A stretch of 35,035 nucleotides of DNA from JBCDBL01 sp039183635 (GCA_039183635.1 JBCDBL010000030.1:1-35035); one strand, 5' to 3'. Counted from the stretch's first letter, positions 15,747-24,231 are shown. Notes: generated by a model from the letters alone, not told the origin. A program made the numbers and translations.

Positions 15747-18161
15747 ATGAAATTCTCCCTCTCCTGGCTGGAACGCCACCTCGACACCACTGCTTGCCTT
15801 GACGAGATTGTTGAGGCGATGATCGCCGCCGGTTTGGAAGTGGAAGAGGTGGAGGACCCGAAAACCCGCCTAGCCGACTTCACCGTGGGCCATGTTCTGG
15901 AAGCTGAAAAGCATCCTGATGCGGACAAGTTGAAGGTTTGCAAGGTCGCCACCAAAGATGGGGAGAAACAGATTGTCTGCGGCGCCCCCAACGCCCGGGC
16001 GGGGATGAAGGTGGCCTACGCCGCCGTTGGGACCTATGTGCCCGGCATTGACGTCACCCTCGCCAAAGCGAAAATTCGCGGGGTGGAAAGCTTCGGCATG
16101 ATGTGTTCGGCGCGGGAGTTGGAAATTGGGGAGGACCATGACGGCATTCTCGACCTGCCTGCCGAAGCGCAAGTGGGCGCGCCGGTTGTGGACGTCCTCG
16201 ACCTCGACGACCCGGTCATCGATTTTGAAGTCACGCCCAATCGACCGGACACAAACGGCGTCCTCGCCGTGGCCCGGGATCTTGCCGCCGCCGGTCTTGG
16301 AACCTTGAAGGACCCGAGCATCGCACCAACACCCGGAACCTTCAAGAGCCCGCAAGCCGTGGGCCTTCACTTTGAGGCGGGAACCAAAACCGCCTGCCCG
16401 ATTTTCATCGGGCGCTATATTAAAGGCGTAAAAAACGGTCCGTCACCGGAATGGCTGCAAAAACTTCTACTCTCTGTGGGCCTGCGCCCCATTAACGCAT
16501 TGGTGGATGTCACAAACTTCATTTCTTGCGACCGGGCGCGGCCGCTCCACGTTTATGACGCCGACAAGCTGCAAGGGGAAATTCACGCCCGCCTTGGCAA
16601 AAAGGGGGAAACCTTCACCGCCCTTGATGACAAAGACTATGAAGCGGACGAGACCATGTGCGTCATCGCCGACGACAGCGGCGCCATCGGCTTCGGCGGC
16701 GTCATGGGCGGCCTCTCCACGGGCTGTACGGACGGCACGGTGAACGTCTTCATTGAAGCGGCCTATTTCGATCCGGTCCGCACCCGGAAAACCGGACAAA
16801 AAACCGGCATCGTGTCCGACGCCCGTTACCGCTTTGAACGCGGCATTGACCCGCAGTCTTGCACTGAAGGCGCGGAGCTCGCGACGCAGCTCATCCTCGA
16901 AGCGTGCGGCGGGGAGGCAAGCTATTTGGTTGTGGCCGGACAAGCCCCGGCAGGACGCCCGGACATCGCCTTCAAACCTTCTGAAGTCAAACGCCTCACC
17001 GGCATTGAGATGGCCGAAGATGAGATGGCGTCCATCCTCGCCGCCCTTGGGTTTGGCGTAGCAAAAAGCGATGTGTGGACCGTGCGCGTCCCCTCCTGGC
17101 GCCCGGACATGGAAGGCGCGGCGGACCTGGTGGAGGAAATCACCCGCATCAAAGGCTTTGACGCCCTTACCTCAACGCCATTGCCGGCGCTTGAGAAAAT
17201 CCCCACACCGAAAATCACCCCGGCCCAGAACCGCGCCCGGCGGGCGCGTCATGCGCTTGCCGCCCGGGGTCTTAACGAGGCGGTCACCTGGTCCTTCACC
17301 CACAGCGCCGACGCCGCCCGGTTCTGCGATGGGGAAAATTGGCTGAAGGCCCAGGGCCTCATTTTGGAGAACCCCATCTCCTCAGACCTCGACGCCATGC
17401 GGCCGTCGGTTCTGCCGAACCTCATCCGCGCCTTGCAACGGAACACCGACCACGGAACGCCGGACCTCGCTTTGTTCGAAGTGGGTCCGCAATATGCCGG
17501 CGACCGGCCGGAGGACCAGACCCAAGTCGCCGCCGGCGCCCGCCGCTCTAACCCGCCCCGCCATTGGCGTGGAAGCGCAGCGCCTGTGGATGTTTTCACG
17601 GCCAAAGCCGACGCCTTTTTGGCGTTGGAGGCCGCCGGCGCACCCACCGCGAACCTTCAGGCCACGGCGGATGCGCCCGCCTATTACCATCCCGGCCGGT
17701 CCGGCGTCCTCCGCCTCGGCCCGAAAAACGCTCTCGCCTTTTTCGGGGAGCTGCACCCGCGGATGTTAAAACAAATGGATGTGGACGGCCCGGTTTATGC
17801 GTTTGAAGTGTTTCTCGATAATATTCCGCCAGCCAAGCAAAAAGCCACGAAAACCAAAGCCGCCTTGAACGCTTCGGACCTGTTGCCGTTGAGCCGGGAT
17901 TTCGCCTTTGTGGTGGCGGCCGACACCCCCGCCGGCGCGCTGTTAAAAGCGGCCCAAGGCGCAGACAAAAAACTCATCACCGGCGTGCAGCTCTTCGATG
18001 TTTATGAGGGCGAACATGTGGGCGAGGGTAAAAAATCCCTTGCCATTGAGGTGATGCTGCAACCGAAGGATAAAACCCTTACGGATGAAGAGATTGAAGC
18101 CGTGGGCGGCAAAATCGTAAAAGCCGTTGAAAAGGCCACCGGCGGCGTGCTGCGGGGTTAA
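15747..18161 (+). CDS. pheT: Phenylalanine--tRNA ligase beta subunit
   Basis: An 804-residue subunit of normal length. In order: MKFSLSWLERHLDT, an OB-fold tRNA-binding domain (about 40-150, HVLEAEKHPDADKLKVCKVATKDGEKQIVCGAPNARAGMKV), the B3/B4 editing domain (about 200-390), the B5 domain with KRLTGIEMAEDE, a pseudo-catalytic domain, and the C-terminal FDX-ACB domain (LPLSRDFAFVVAADTPAGALLKAA...VQLFDVYEGEHVGEGKKSLA). It begins 18 bp after fic, so transcription probably comes through fic; no separate promoter is apparent in that gap. Its stop overlaps the stop of the convergent DUF2855 gene by four bases. Confidence 0.97.
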   Translation: MKFSLSWLERHLDTTACLDEIVEAMIAAGLEVEEVEDPKTRLADFTVGHVLEAEKHPDADKLKVCKVATKDGEKQIVCGAPNARAGMKVAYAAVGTYVPGIDVTLAKAKIRGVESFGMMCSARELEIGEDHDGILDLPAEAQVGAPVVDVLDLDDPVIDFEVTPNRPDTNGVLAVARDLAAAGLGTLKDPSIAPTPGTFKSPQAVGLHFEAGTKTACPIFIGRYIKGVKNGPSPEWLQKLLLSVGLRPINALVDVTNFISCDRARPLHVYDADKLQGEIHARLGKKGETFTALDDKDYEADETMCVIADDSGAIGFGGVMGGLSTGCTDGTVNVFIEAAYFDPVRTRKTGQKTGIVSDARYRFERGIDPQSCTEGAELATQLILEACGGEASYLVVAGQAPAGRPDIAFKPSEVKRLTGIEMAEDEMASILAALGFGVAKSDVWTVRVPSWRPDMEGAADLVEEITRIKGFDALTSTPLPALEKIPTPKITPAQNRARRARHALAARGLNEAVTWSFTHSADAARFCDGENWLKAQGLILENPISSDLDAMRPSVLPNLIRALQRNTDHGTPDLALFEVGPQYAGDRPEDQTQVAAGARRSNPPRHWRGSAAPVDVFTAKADAFLALEAAGAPTANLQATADAPAYYHPGRSGVLRLGPKNALAFFGELHPRMLKQMDVDGPVYAFEVFLDNIPPAKQKATKTKAALNASDLLPLSRDFAFVVAADTPAGALLKAAQGADKKLITGVQLFDVYEGEHVGEGKKSLAIEVMLQPKDKTLTDEEIEAVGGKIVKAVEKATGGVLRG

Positions 18162-19231
18162 ACCTTCACCACGATGCCTTTATCAGGCGCAACCCGCCCC
18201 AGCCGCAAAGCATGGAAGGTCTCGCCCACATTGGCGAGGCCGCCCACTGTCTCCACGGTGAGCCAATTCCGGCTTTTTAACGCCGCCTCTCTCCAAAACG
18301 TCAGGGCCTTCTGCTCAAACACGCCGGGTTCCCAATCGACGCTGCGCTTTTGAATGTGGCCCGGCGCAAAGAACATGTGACTGCGCTCCCGGATGAAATC
18401 AGGACCCATATCGTTCTCATCCCAATGGGTGATCCCGACATTAGATGTATACTTCATATTGTCTTTGAGGCGGCTATGGAGTCTAGACAACACCGCCCCA
18501 TTGCCGGACATATCGACAATCACCGTGGCTTTTGAGGCGTCCACCGCCTCTAACGCACCATAGGTCGTTGCGGAATCATAAAGTCCAAGGGCGTTTACGG
18601 CGTTGAGGTTCTTCGGCGAGGTGAGGCCAACCACAGGCGGGGAAGTCGCATCGTCTTTCAACGCCATCGCAAGCCCGATCGCGGTTTTGGACGAGGCGCT
18701 GACAATGACGACCTGATCCGCGCCGAACCAGTCATTGTCCAACAAGAAATCATAAAGGCAAAACGACGTGGCATAGAGCGGGAATAGCAAAATACGATCA
18801 TCATCCATTGAAGGATCATAGCCCGGCTCCGCCGCCACCCGGGCGTAGGAATTGTAAACTGGCGGCAACTCCGCCCGGTGCGTCGCACCGTCGATAAACC
18901 GCATAGGCTTCACTTTCTGAGGCGTCATGACGAGATGGGACCCCATGGGAAAATAGCCATAAAGGCGCTCTCCCAAAGGCATATCCGGGCAGCGGGATTC
19001 TGCGACCTCCGCCATCGCCCAAACGGGAATAACACCCCATCCCTCCGCACACGGGAAAAATTTCCAGTAGCCGATCTTTTCCCCCACAACGCCATAGGTG
19101 ATGTTGTTCGCGGTAAGGGCGAAGCGCTCCACTTTCACCAACACCTCGCCTTCGCCAAGGGCGGGCGTTGACCGCTCCACAAGCTGCGTTTCGGATAGAT
19201 CGGTCTTGCGCACTTGAAATTCGGTGATCAT
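18158..19231 (-). CDS. DUF2855 family protein
   Basis: A 357-residue protein whose N-terminus (ALGEGEVLVKVERFALTANNITYGVVGE) resembles the start of medium-chain (quinone-reductase-like) dehydrogenases, and whose middle (DQVVIVSASSKTAIGLAMAL) resembles their cofactor-binding region. I recognise the whole as DUF2855, of unknown reaction. ATG 19231 is chosen because TTGGAGGATAAG in front of it supplies a strong ribosome site; the longer frame from TTG 19243 would start inside that site. Convergent with pheT, sharing four bases. Confidence 0.85.
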   Translation of the reverse strand: MITEFQVRKTDLSETQLVERSTPALGEGEVLVKVERFALTANNITYGVVGEKIGYWKFFPCAEGWGVIPVWAMAEVAESRCPDMPLGERLYGYFPMGSHLVMTPQKVKPMRFIDGATHRAELPPVYNSYARVAAEPGYDPSMDDDRILLFPLYATSFCLYDFLLDNDWFGADQVVIVSASSKTAIGLAMALKDDATSPPVVGLTSPKNLNAVNALGLYDSATTYGALEAVDASKATVIVDMSGNGAVLSRLHSRLKDNMKYTSNVGITHWDENDMGPDFIRERSHMFFAPGHIQKRSVDWEPGVFEQKALTFWREAALKSRNWLTVETVGGLANVGETFHALRLGRVAPDKGIVVKV

Positions 19232-19273
19232 CTTATCCTCCAAAGCCGCTTTAAACGACAGATCTCAAAGTCT

Positions 19274-19783
19274 TTACTCGGAACTTGTGATTTCATAAAG
19301 CACCACAAGATGACCGTCATAATCGACAAAGGCTTGTTCACCGAAACTGAACTCCGCTCCATCCACATCACGGCGCGGAACTGTTTTGAGGCCCAGCGCC
19401 TCCAATGCCGCAATCGTTGCATTGAGATTGCCGACGCGTATAACAGAAGCGGTTTGAAAAATACCTTTTTGCTCAGGCAACGGAATTCCAGTGACCTCGG
19501 TGAGCGCCAACGTCCGCACCTGATGCGCGCCGGCGCTTAAGGTTGCAAACCGCAGCTTTGCCTCTTGGGGAATATTCAAAGCCGAGTAAGAATAAGATGT
19601 CGAAGACGATACCGTCACCCTGTCAAGGTTAAAGCCCAATACGTCGCGATAAACGGTCAAAGCGCGATCGAGATCCGCCACGACAAAATTCACCCGCTTA
19701 AAATACGCCCCGTCATAGGCCTCTTCCGCCCGAGCTGAGGTGAGAAGCGAAAAGCAGAACGCCAAACTAAGCCACAGCCTCAT
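19274..19783 (-). CDS. Exported VOC-superfamily (glyoxalase-like) protein
   Basis: A 169-residue protein with a signal peptide (MRLWLSLAFCFSLLTSARA, cleavage near residue 19) followed by a single vicinal-oxygen-chelate fold: FKRVNFVVADLDRALTVYRDVLGF in the first half and VRVGNLNATIAALEALGLK...DYDGHLVVLYE in the second. VOC domains usually bind a divalent metal; the specific substrate cannot be told. Export to the periplasm is uncommon for this fold. GGAGGA box six bases before the ATG. Lies upstream of the DUF2855 gene, same strand, 42 bp apart. Confidence 0.85.
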   Translation of the reverse strand: MRLWLSLAFCFSLLTSARAEEAYDGAYFKRVNFVVADLDRALTVYRDVLGFNLDRVTVSSSTSYSYSALNIPQEAKLRFATLSAGAHQVRTLALTEVTGIPLPEQKGIFQTASVIRVGNLNATIAALEALGLKTVPRRDVDGAEFSFGEQAFVDYDGHLVVLYEITSSE

Positions 19784-19852
19784 AACATCCTCCGCTTTTT
19801 TTGAGTGCTAAACGGATTGGACGACGGGTTAGGTGCAGGCGCAAGTCATTTT

Positions 19853-19882
19853 AGCACCGACGCCGTAATCTACGTCGGTGCT
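19853..19882. other. Perfect 10-bp hairpin
   Basis: agcaccgacg (19853-19862) and cgtcggtgct (19873-19882) with a 10-base loop, then tttt on the plus strand. It lies between the VOC gene and the broken SEC-C gene, both minus strand. The T-run suits plus-strand termination, for which no gene is visible, so its role is unclear. Confidence 0.5.
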
Positions 19883-19906
19883 TTTAAGTCAATCAAAGGA
19901 AATTAT

Positions 19907-20105
19907 CTAAAAATAGTCTCCACGGTTGGCGCCATCATAGCGGCCGCTTTTCATACAGCACGATTTAAAAACACCTCCGCGATCCGCATGGACACGGATC
20001 GTTGCGCCCAAGTTTTTCTAAAAGCTCGACTTCACCATTTTTCAAAGTGCGATAGCCGCGCTTCACATGCGTTTCTGACGGAAAACCCTTACGCCGCTTG
20101 GACAT
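19907..20105 (-). pseudogene. SEC-C zinc-motif mini-protein, disrupted by a +1 frameshift
   Basis: On the minus strand the ATG at 20105 opens MSKRRKGFPSETHVKRGYRTLKNGEVELLEKLGRNDPCPCGS and then hits a stop (RRCF-TAA). Skipping one base near 19979-19981 restores GGVFKSCCMKSGRYDGANRGDYF and a TAG at 19907. The joined sequence CPCGSGGVFKSCC is the SEC-C metal-binding signature (CPCGSGxxFKxCC) found at the end of SecA and in small proteins. Thus one extra base splits the four-cysteine zinc site. The intact product would be 65 residues and basic at its N-terminus. It could be a recent pseudogene, a sequencing error, or a recoding site. Confidence 0.7.
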
Positions 20106-20151
20106 AACCTCGAAAGGAGGGGATGTCATCGTAATTGCGATACTTGGTCAT
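20089..20151 (-). CDS. Possible 20-codon leader ORF upstream of the SEC-C gene
   Basis: MTKYRNYDDIPSFRGYVQAA, ATG at 20151 with a strong AGGGGAAG ribosome site, ending 14 bp inside the SEC-C frame in a different register. Either a leader peptide coupled to the SEC-C gene or the remnant N-terminus of a longer frameshifted gene. Too short to prove. Confidence 0.25.
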   Translation of the reverse strand: MTKYRNYDDIPSFRGYVQAA

Positions 20152-20220
20152 GGGAGCTTCCCCTGTTTTGCGAAGACAGGTTGCGCAATGGATGCAAAGA
20201 ACGCCGTCAATTGAGTGCCC

Positions 20221-20910
20221 TCACCAGGGCGCTTCTTCGCCGTCGAACCGCCAAAACCGACCGGACTGCTCTAACGTTGCCTTGCCGATCACAGCTTTGA
20301 GACCCGTCACGCTTTCTTCCGGCGTGAGGAGGGCGCCCGGGCCGCCCATGTCCGTTTGCACCCAGCCGGGATGCACCGGCAAAACAATGACGCCATCCGC
20401 TTTTAAATCTTCCGACAACACCTTCATCACCATATTTACAGCCGACTTCGACGAACGATAAATGGTCATGCCGCCAGACGCTTCGCCGATGGAGCCCATT
20501 TGGCTTGACAGCGTCACAATGGTTTTGCGCGTGCTTGCTGCAACATTGTCCTTAAACGCAGCGATCATGCGAAACGGCCCCATGACGTTTACGGATAAGC
20601 AATGGCTCCACGCGTCGTAATCCACATCCGCAAGACCTTGAGCACCGCCGCCCATAACGCCGGCATTGTTGATGAGAATATCGATCGGCGCTGCGCCAAG
20701 CTTTTGCTTCAAGGTGGAAACAGAGGCGGCATCGTCGACATCAACGGTTTCAAGGCGGATATTTCCGTGGGCGTCGGAGAGCGCCTTTAAGTCGGCCGCT
20801 GCGCCAAGATCTCGGGCGCAGGCGATGACGTCCGCCCCGTCCGCGGCGTACTGGCGGGTGAGTTCAAGGCCTATGCCGCGATTGGCGCCTGTGATGAGAA
20901 CGGTGGTCAT
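20221..20910 (-). CDS. Short-chain dehydrogenase/reductase
   Basis: A 229-residue classical SDR. The NAD(P) site is TGANRGIG (residues 7-14), NNAG at 81-84, catalytic Ser136, Tyr151 and Lys155 (IYRSSKSAVNM). The sequence resembles the CsgA/C-factor-like group; the substrate is unknown. AAGGAGA precedes the ATG. Downstream of the aldo/keto reductase on the same strand, 39 bp apart, so these two oxidoreductases probably share a transcript. Confidence 0.9.
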   Translation of the reverse strand: MTTVLITGANRGIGLELTRQYAADGADVIACARDLGAAADLKALSDAHGNIRLETVDVDDAASVSTLKQKLGAAPIDILINNAGVMGGGAQGLADVDYDAWSHCLSVNVMGPFRMIAAFKDNVAASTRKTIVTLSSQMGSIGEASGGMTIYRSSKSAVNMVMKVLSEDLKADGVIVLPVHPGWVQTDMGGPGALLTPEESVTGLKAVIGKATLEQSGRFWRFDGEEAPW

Positions 20911-20949
20911 GGCCTGTCTCCTTTATGTGGGTATGGGACGCAGTCGATG

Positions 20950-22002
20950 TTAAGGACAAGGGTTGGGCAAGCGCGCATGGACAGCGTTCACCGCCTCATC
21001 CAACTCTTTCGTCCACGTAACGTTGATCGAATTGATATTGGTTTCAAGTTGCGCCAAGGAGGACGCCCCGAAAATATTGGACGTCACCCAGGGACGGGTC
21101 GTCACAAACTGCAACGCCATTTGCGCGATATCAATATCGAAGTCCTTCGCCACGTGTGTGTAAGCTTTGATCGCATCGTCCGTTGAGGGCGTCTCATACC
21201 GCCAAAGGCGGCCGCCGAACATCTCCCCGCGGGACCCTTTCGGCAAGGCGCCGTCCAGATACTTACCGGTAAGCGTGCCTTGACCAAGGGGCGAATAGGC
21301 GAGCAGACCCACCTGCTCTTGCATAGCGATTTCCGCCAGTCCGTATTCGAAATATCTGTTGGCCAGATGATAGGCGTTCTGGATCGATTGCGGCCTGACA
21401 AGCCCGCGCGCCTCGCACTGCGCAACAAACCTCATGACGCCCCAGGACGTTTCATTCGACAACCCAAAATGTCTAATTTTGCCCTCGTTCTGGAATTTTT
21501 GCATCACGTCAAGCGTATCTTCAAACGCGGCGAAATCATCCTCGTAATGCTCATACCCCTTCACGTCAGCGCCAAAAAGCGGAACGTTTCGGTCTGGCCA
21601 GTGAATCTGATAGAGATCGATATAGTCCGTCTGCAGCCGTTCTAAGCTGTCCTCCAACGCCTCTCGCATGTCCGTTGCACACACCCGCGGCAAGCGCCCG
21701 TCGCGACGGACCCAATTCAGGCGCGACGACCGGCCCGTCACTTTTGTCGCCAGAACAATTTTGTCGCGGACGCCCCGCGCCTTCATCCATCGCCCGACAA
21801 TGCGTTCGCTGTCCCCCTGGGTCTCCGGTTTGGGAGGGATGGTGTACAGCTCCGCCGTGTCGAAAAAATCAACGCCCCGCTCCAGGGCGTAATCCATCTG
21901 CGCAAAGGCGTCCGCCTCGCCGATCTGGTCGCCATACATCATCGTCCCAAGACATAAGACGGAGACGTCAATATCGGTGCGGCCAAGCCGTCGCTTTTCC
22001 AT
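20950..22002 (-). CDS. Aldo/keto reductase, Tas-like
   Basis: A 350-residue NADPH-dependent reductase. Tetrad Asp48 and Tyr53 (FFDTAELY), Lys87 (LATKV), His134 (YQIHWPD). EKRRLGRTDIDVSVLCLGTMMYGDQIGEADAFAQMDYALERGVDFFDTAELY is the N-terminal pattern of the E. coli Tas/YajO group. ATG 22002 has GGGAGC upstream and is preferred over TTG 22020. First gene of the minus-strand run; it diverges from the membrane-protein gene at 22170 across a 167-bp region that should hold both promoters. Confidence 0.92.
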   Translation of the reverse strand: MEKRRLGRTDIDVSVLCLGTMMYGDQIGEADAFAQMDYALERGVDFFDTAELYTIPPKPETQGDSERIVGRWMKARGVRDKIVLATKVTGRSSRLNWVRRDGRLPRVCATDMREALEDSLERLQTDYIDLYQIHWPDRNVPLFGADVKGYEHYEDDFAAFEDTLDVMQKFQNEGKIRHFGLSNETSWGVMRFVAQCEARGLVRPQSIQNAYHLANRYFEYGLAEIAMQEQVGLLAYSPLGQGTLTGKYLDGALPKGSRGEMFGGRLWRYETPSTDDAIKAYTHVAKDFDIDIAQMALQFVTTRPWVTSNIFGASSLAQLETNINSINVTWTKELDEAVNAVHARLPNPCP

Positions 22003-22169
22003 AAAAGCTCCCGGAATCAAAAGTCGGAAAGTTAGATTGATGACAATGGGGCCCTGTCAGGGCATTTCAACCCCGCCAAGACCTTTGCATTGAAACAGAC
22101 GCCCGGAAAGCGCACATAATACACACTGGAGCCGCTTTTACAGGTGAATTTTAGGGGACGCACGCCGAT

Positions 22170-22736
22170 ATGATGCATTTAAAACGCCTTCGCTACGCTT
22201 TGATTGGATCGGTTGCTTTGCTGGCCGGCGGGACTTTAACGGCGCCGCAAGACGCCGCCGCGGAACCGGTTTCGCCATCCATTCAAGCAGACGCGGCGCA
22301 TCTTCGTGCAACAACCGTCGCCAGGTACGAGTCGGAGGCGTGGCGCATAGCCAGGGGCGCAACTTTAAGCACGGGGCTTTTTGCTGCGCTGCTGATCGCC
22401 CTGCGCCTCGCCCAGGCGATCCCATCCCTTAAACGCTTCGCAAAGGAAGCCGCGCCCGCAGCGGCGCGGGCGGCGAAAACCGCAGCGGCCGCCCCCGTTA
22501 AAGCCGCCGGCGCCGCTGCAAAAGCGGCGGGCGCCGCCGTTGGCGGACCGTTTCGCAAAGCCGCCTGGATTTTCGCAGCGGTCTTATTGCTCGTGATGAG
22601 CATCTCTCTGCTTCACGCTGAATGGATTTTTGGCGTCGCCGTCGGCGCGGGCGCAGCCCTTATGGCTGTCGCCGGCGTGCGCAAATGCGCAAAAGGGCTG
22701 ACAGGGTTGAGATTTGGAAAAACAGCGGCCGCGTAA
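22170..22736 (+). CDS. Hypothetical membrane protein with Ala/Lys-rich linker
   Basis: A 188-residue protein I cannot assign to a family. It has an N-terminal hydrophobic segment (YALIGSVALLAGGTL, possible signal peptide with AAAEP at about 30-34), a membrane segment near residues 67-85 (TLSTGLFAALLIALRLAQ), an Ala/Lys helix-like stretch (about 93-130, KTAAAAPVKAAGAAAKAAGAA), and one or two hydrophobic segments near 134-170. AGGGGA before the ATG; a second ATG is immediately downstream. Probably an envelope protein; function unknown. Confidence 0.65.
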   Translation: MMHLKRLRYALIGSVALLAGGTLTAPQDAAAEPVSPSIQADAAHLRATTVARYESEAWRIARGATLSTGLFAALLIALRLAQAIPSLKRFAKEAAPAAARAAKTAAAAPVKAAGAAAKAAGAAVGGPFRKAAWIFAAVLLLVMSISLLHAEWIFGVAVGAGAALMAVAGVRKCAKGLTGLRFGKTAAA

Positions 22737-22779
22737 ACCCATACGCCGGCCGACTTGCCAAGATTACGAAATCGTAACA

Positions 22780-22825
22780 GGCCATAGATTATGGCCGTCT
22801 TATATGCGCCGTAATTTGGCCATAA
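22780..22825. promoter_or_regulatory. Operator-like GGCCATA repeats upstream of the glycine-zipper lipoprotein gene
   Basis: Three half-sites: ggccata (22780-22786), tatggcc (22790-22796) and ggccata (22818-22824). The first two form a palindrome with a 3-base gap, and ttatggcc/ggccataa (22789-22796, 22818-22825) a wider one. Located 60-110 bp before the ATG, where a regulator might bind. Confidence 0.35.
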
Positions 22826-22886
22826 AAGTCTCGTGTCCTAAACCCAGATTACTATTCTTGCTAACGCCTTAATTAGGGGAAACGCT

Positions 22887-23378
22887 ATGTCCGCTTTGAT
22901 CAAATCACCCTTTAAAACCTCCCTGCGCGCCACCGCTGTGGCTGCAATGGGTCTTGTCGCCGTCGGTTGCGCCTCGGACCTCAGCGGCAACACCTATGGC
23001 CGCAGCGCCGTCGGCGTGCCGGCTGAAAATTTCGGCGGCACGCTTATCAGCTATCGCCAGGTGAAGCTTGACGGCACGCGCTCTGGCGTCGGAACGGCGA
23101 CGGGCGCCGTGGTTGGCGGCGCGCTTGGCTCAACAATTGGCGGCGGCACTGAAGAACGGATCGCTGCGGGCGTCGCCGGCGCCGTTTTGGGCGGTCTTGC
23201 GGGCCGCGCCACAGAACAGGGCGTCAGCAGCTCTACGGCTTTTGAATACACGGTGCGGCTCGACGACGATGGTCGCATCGTCACCATTGTTCAAGGCGAT
23301 AAACAGCCGATCGCGGCCGCAGGCGCGCCTGTGCGCGTCCTTTACGGCGACCGTGTTCGCGTGGTGCCCGCCTATTAA
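22887..23378 (+). CDS. Outer-membrane lipoprotein with glycine-zipper (SlyB/17-kDa antigen-like)
   Basis: A 163-residue lipoprotein: signal peptide ending AVGC (lipidated Cys28), then a conserved VGVPAENFGGTLISYRQVKLDG stretch, a glycine zipper at about 69-110 (GTATGAVVGGALGSTIGGGTEERIAAGVAGAVLGGLAGRATEQ), and a C-terminal beta domain (YTVRLDDDGRIVTIVQGDKQPIAAAGAPVRVLYGDRVRVVPAY). This is the architecture of SlyB/Pcp-type proteins that stabilise the outer membrane. The TAA stop is the first base triplet of a dispersed repeat, and an intrinsic terminator follows. Confidence 0.88.
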   Translation: MSALIKSPFKTSLRATAVAAMGLVAVGCASDLSGNTYGRSAVGVPAENFGGTLISYRQVKLDGTRSGVGTATGAVVGGALGSTIGGGTEERIAAGVAGAVLGGLAGRATEQGVSSSTAFEYTVRLDDDGRIVTIVQGDKQPIAAAGAPVRVLYGDRVRVVPAY

Positions 23379-23466
23379 AGCGTTTCAAGATTTAAGCGTC
23401 CGCGGTTCGCCGCACGGATGCGCACGCAAATAAGTACTAAAAGCGATTGATCTGAAATCGCTTTAA
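23376..23466 (+). repeat. Dispersed repeat, copy 3
   Basis: Starts at the TAA stop of the lipoprotein gene (taaagcgtttcaag), continues cgcggttcgccgcacgg and ends in the hairpin taaaagcgat / atcgcttta (23438-23447, 23457-23465). Same order of blocks as copies 1 and 2, with more divergence. Confidence 0.55.
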
Positions 23467-23493
23467 GGCCCCGTCTCCTTGGCGGGGCCTTTT
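23467..23493 (+). terminator. Intrinsic terminator after the glycine-zipper lipoprotein gene
   Basis: ggccccg / cggggcc arms with a 9-base loop and tttt immediately after. It isolates the lipoprotein gene from rpe. Confidence 0.75.
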
Positions 23494-23555
23494 GATTTTG
23501 ACTTTTTTCCCAAAACGGCGTTGGGTGAGGACAAAATTTAAAGATCGCTTTCTTT

Positions 23556-24227
23556 ATGCCGCAGTCCGTCAAAATCGCACCGTCAATTCTCGCCTCAGAC
23601 TTTGCAAAACTTGGAGAAGAAGTGCGCGCGCTCGACGAAGCCGACGCCGACTTCATCCATGTGGATGTGATGGACGGACATTTTGTGCCCAACATTACGA
23701 TTGGGCCAGACGTCGTCAAAGCCCTGCGCCCCCATACCCAAAAGCCCTTCGATGTCCATTTGATGTTGTCGCCTGTCGATCCATACATCGCCGCGTTCGC
23801 CGAGGCCGGCGCCGACATCATCACGGTCCACCCGGAAGCGGGGCCCCACCTTCACCGCACGCTGCAAAGCATTAAAGCAGCCGGCGCAAAGGCTGGCGTC
23901 GCCTTCAACCCGGCCACGCCGGTCGAGACAGTCGCGCCTATTCTCGATGAAATCGATTTAATCCTCATAATGAGTGTCAATCCCGGCTTCGGAGGGCAGA
24001 GCTTCATTGAAAGTCAGGTCCGCAAAACGACAAAGGCGCGACAGATGATCGACGCTCTTGGGCGCGATATTTTACTGGAAGTCGACGGCGGCGTGAACGC
24101 TGAAACCGCCGGGCGCGTCATCGCCGCCGGTGCAGATGTCTTAGTCGCCGGCACCGCCGTCTTCAAAGGCGGCCCAGAGATGTATAGAGATAATATCGCC
24201 GCCTTACGCCAGGCAGGCGCGGGGTAA
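23556..24227 (+). CDS. rpe: Ribulose-phosphate 3-epimerase
   Basis: A 223-residue TIM barrel interconverting ribulose-5-P and xylulose-5-P in the pentose phosphate pathway. Signatures: IAPSILASDFAKLGEE, HVDVMDGHFVPNITIGP (metal-binding His and Asp), HPEA, MSVNPGFGGQSF and LEVDGGVN. Cytoplasmic. The heparinase-like gene starts four bases after its stop, indicating an operon. Confidence 0.97.
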   Translation: MPQSVKIAPSILASDFAKLGEEVRALDEADADFIHVDVMDGHFVPNITIGPDVVKALRPHTQKPFDVHLMLSPVDPYIAAFAEAGADIITVHPEAGPHLHRTLQSIKAAGAKAGVAFNPATPVETVAPILDEIDLILIMSVNPGFGGQSFIESQVRKTTKARQMIDALGRDILLEVDGGVNAETAGRVIAAGADVLVAGTAVFKGGPEMYRDNIAALRQAGAG

Positions 24228-24231
24228 GCTT

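Noticed and set aside
19805..20107. 100-codon plus-strand frame between the VOC and SDR genes
   Set aside because: No ribosome site or motif; it is antisense to the SEC-C coding sequence, which explains this interval better.
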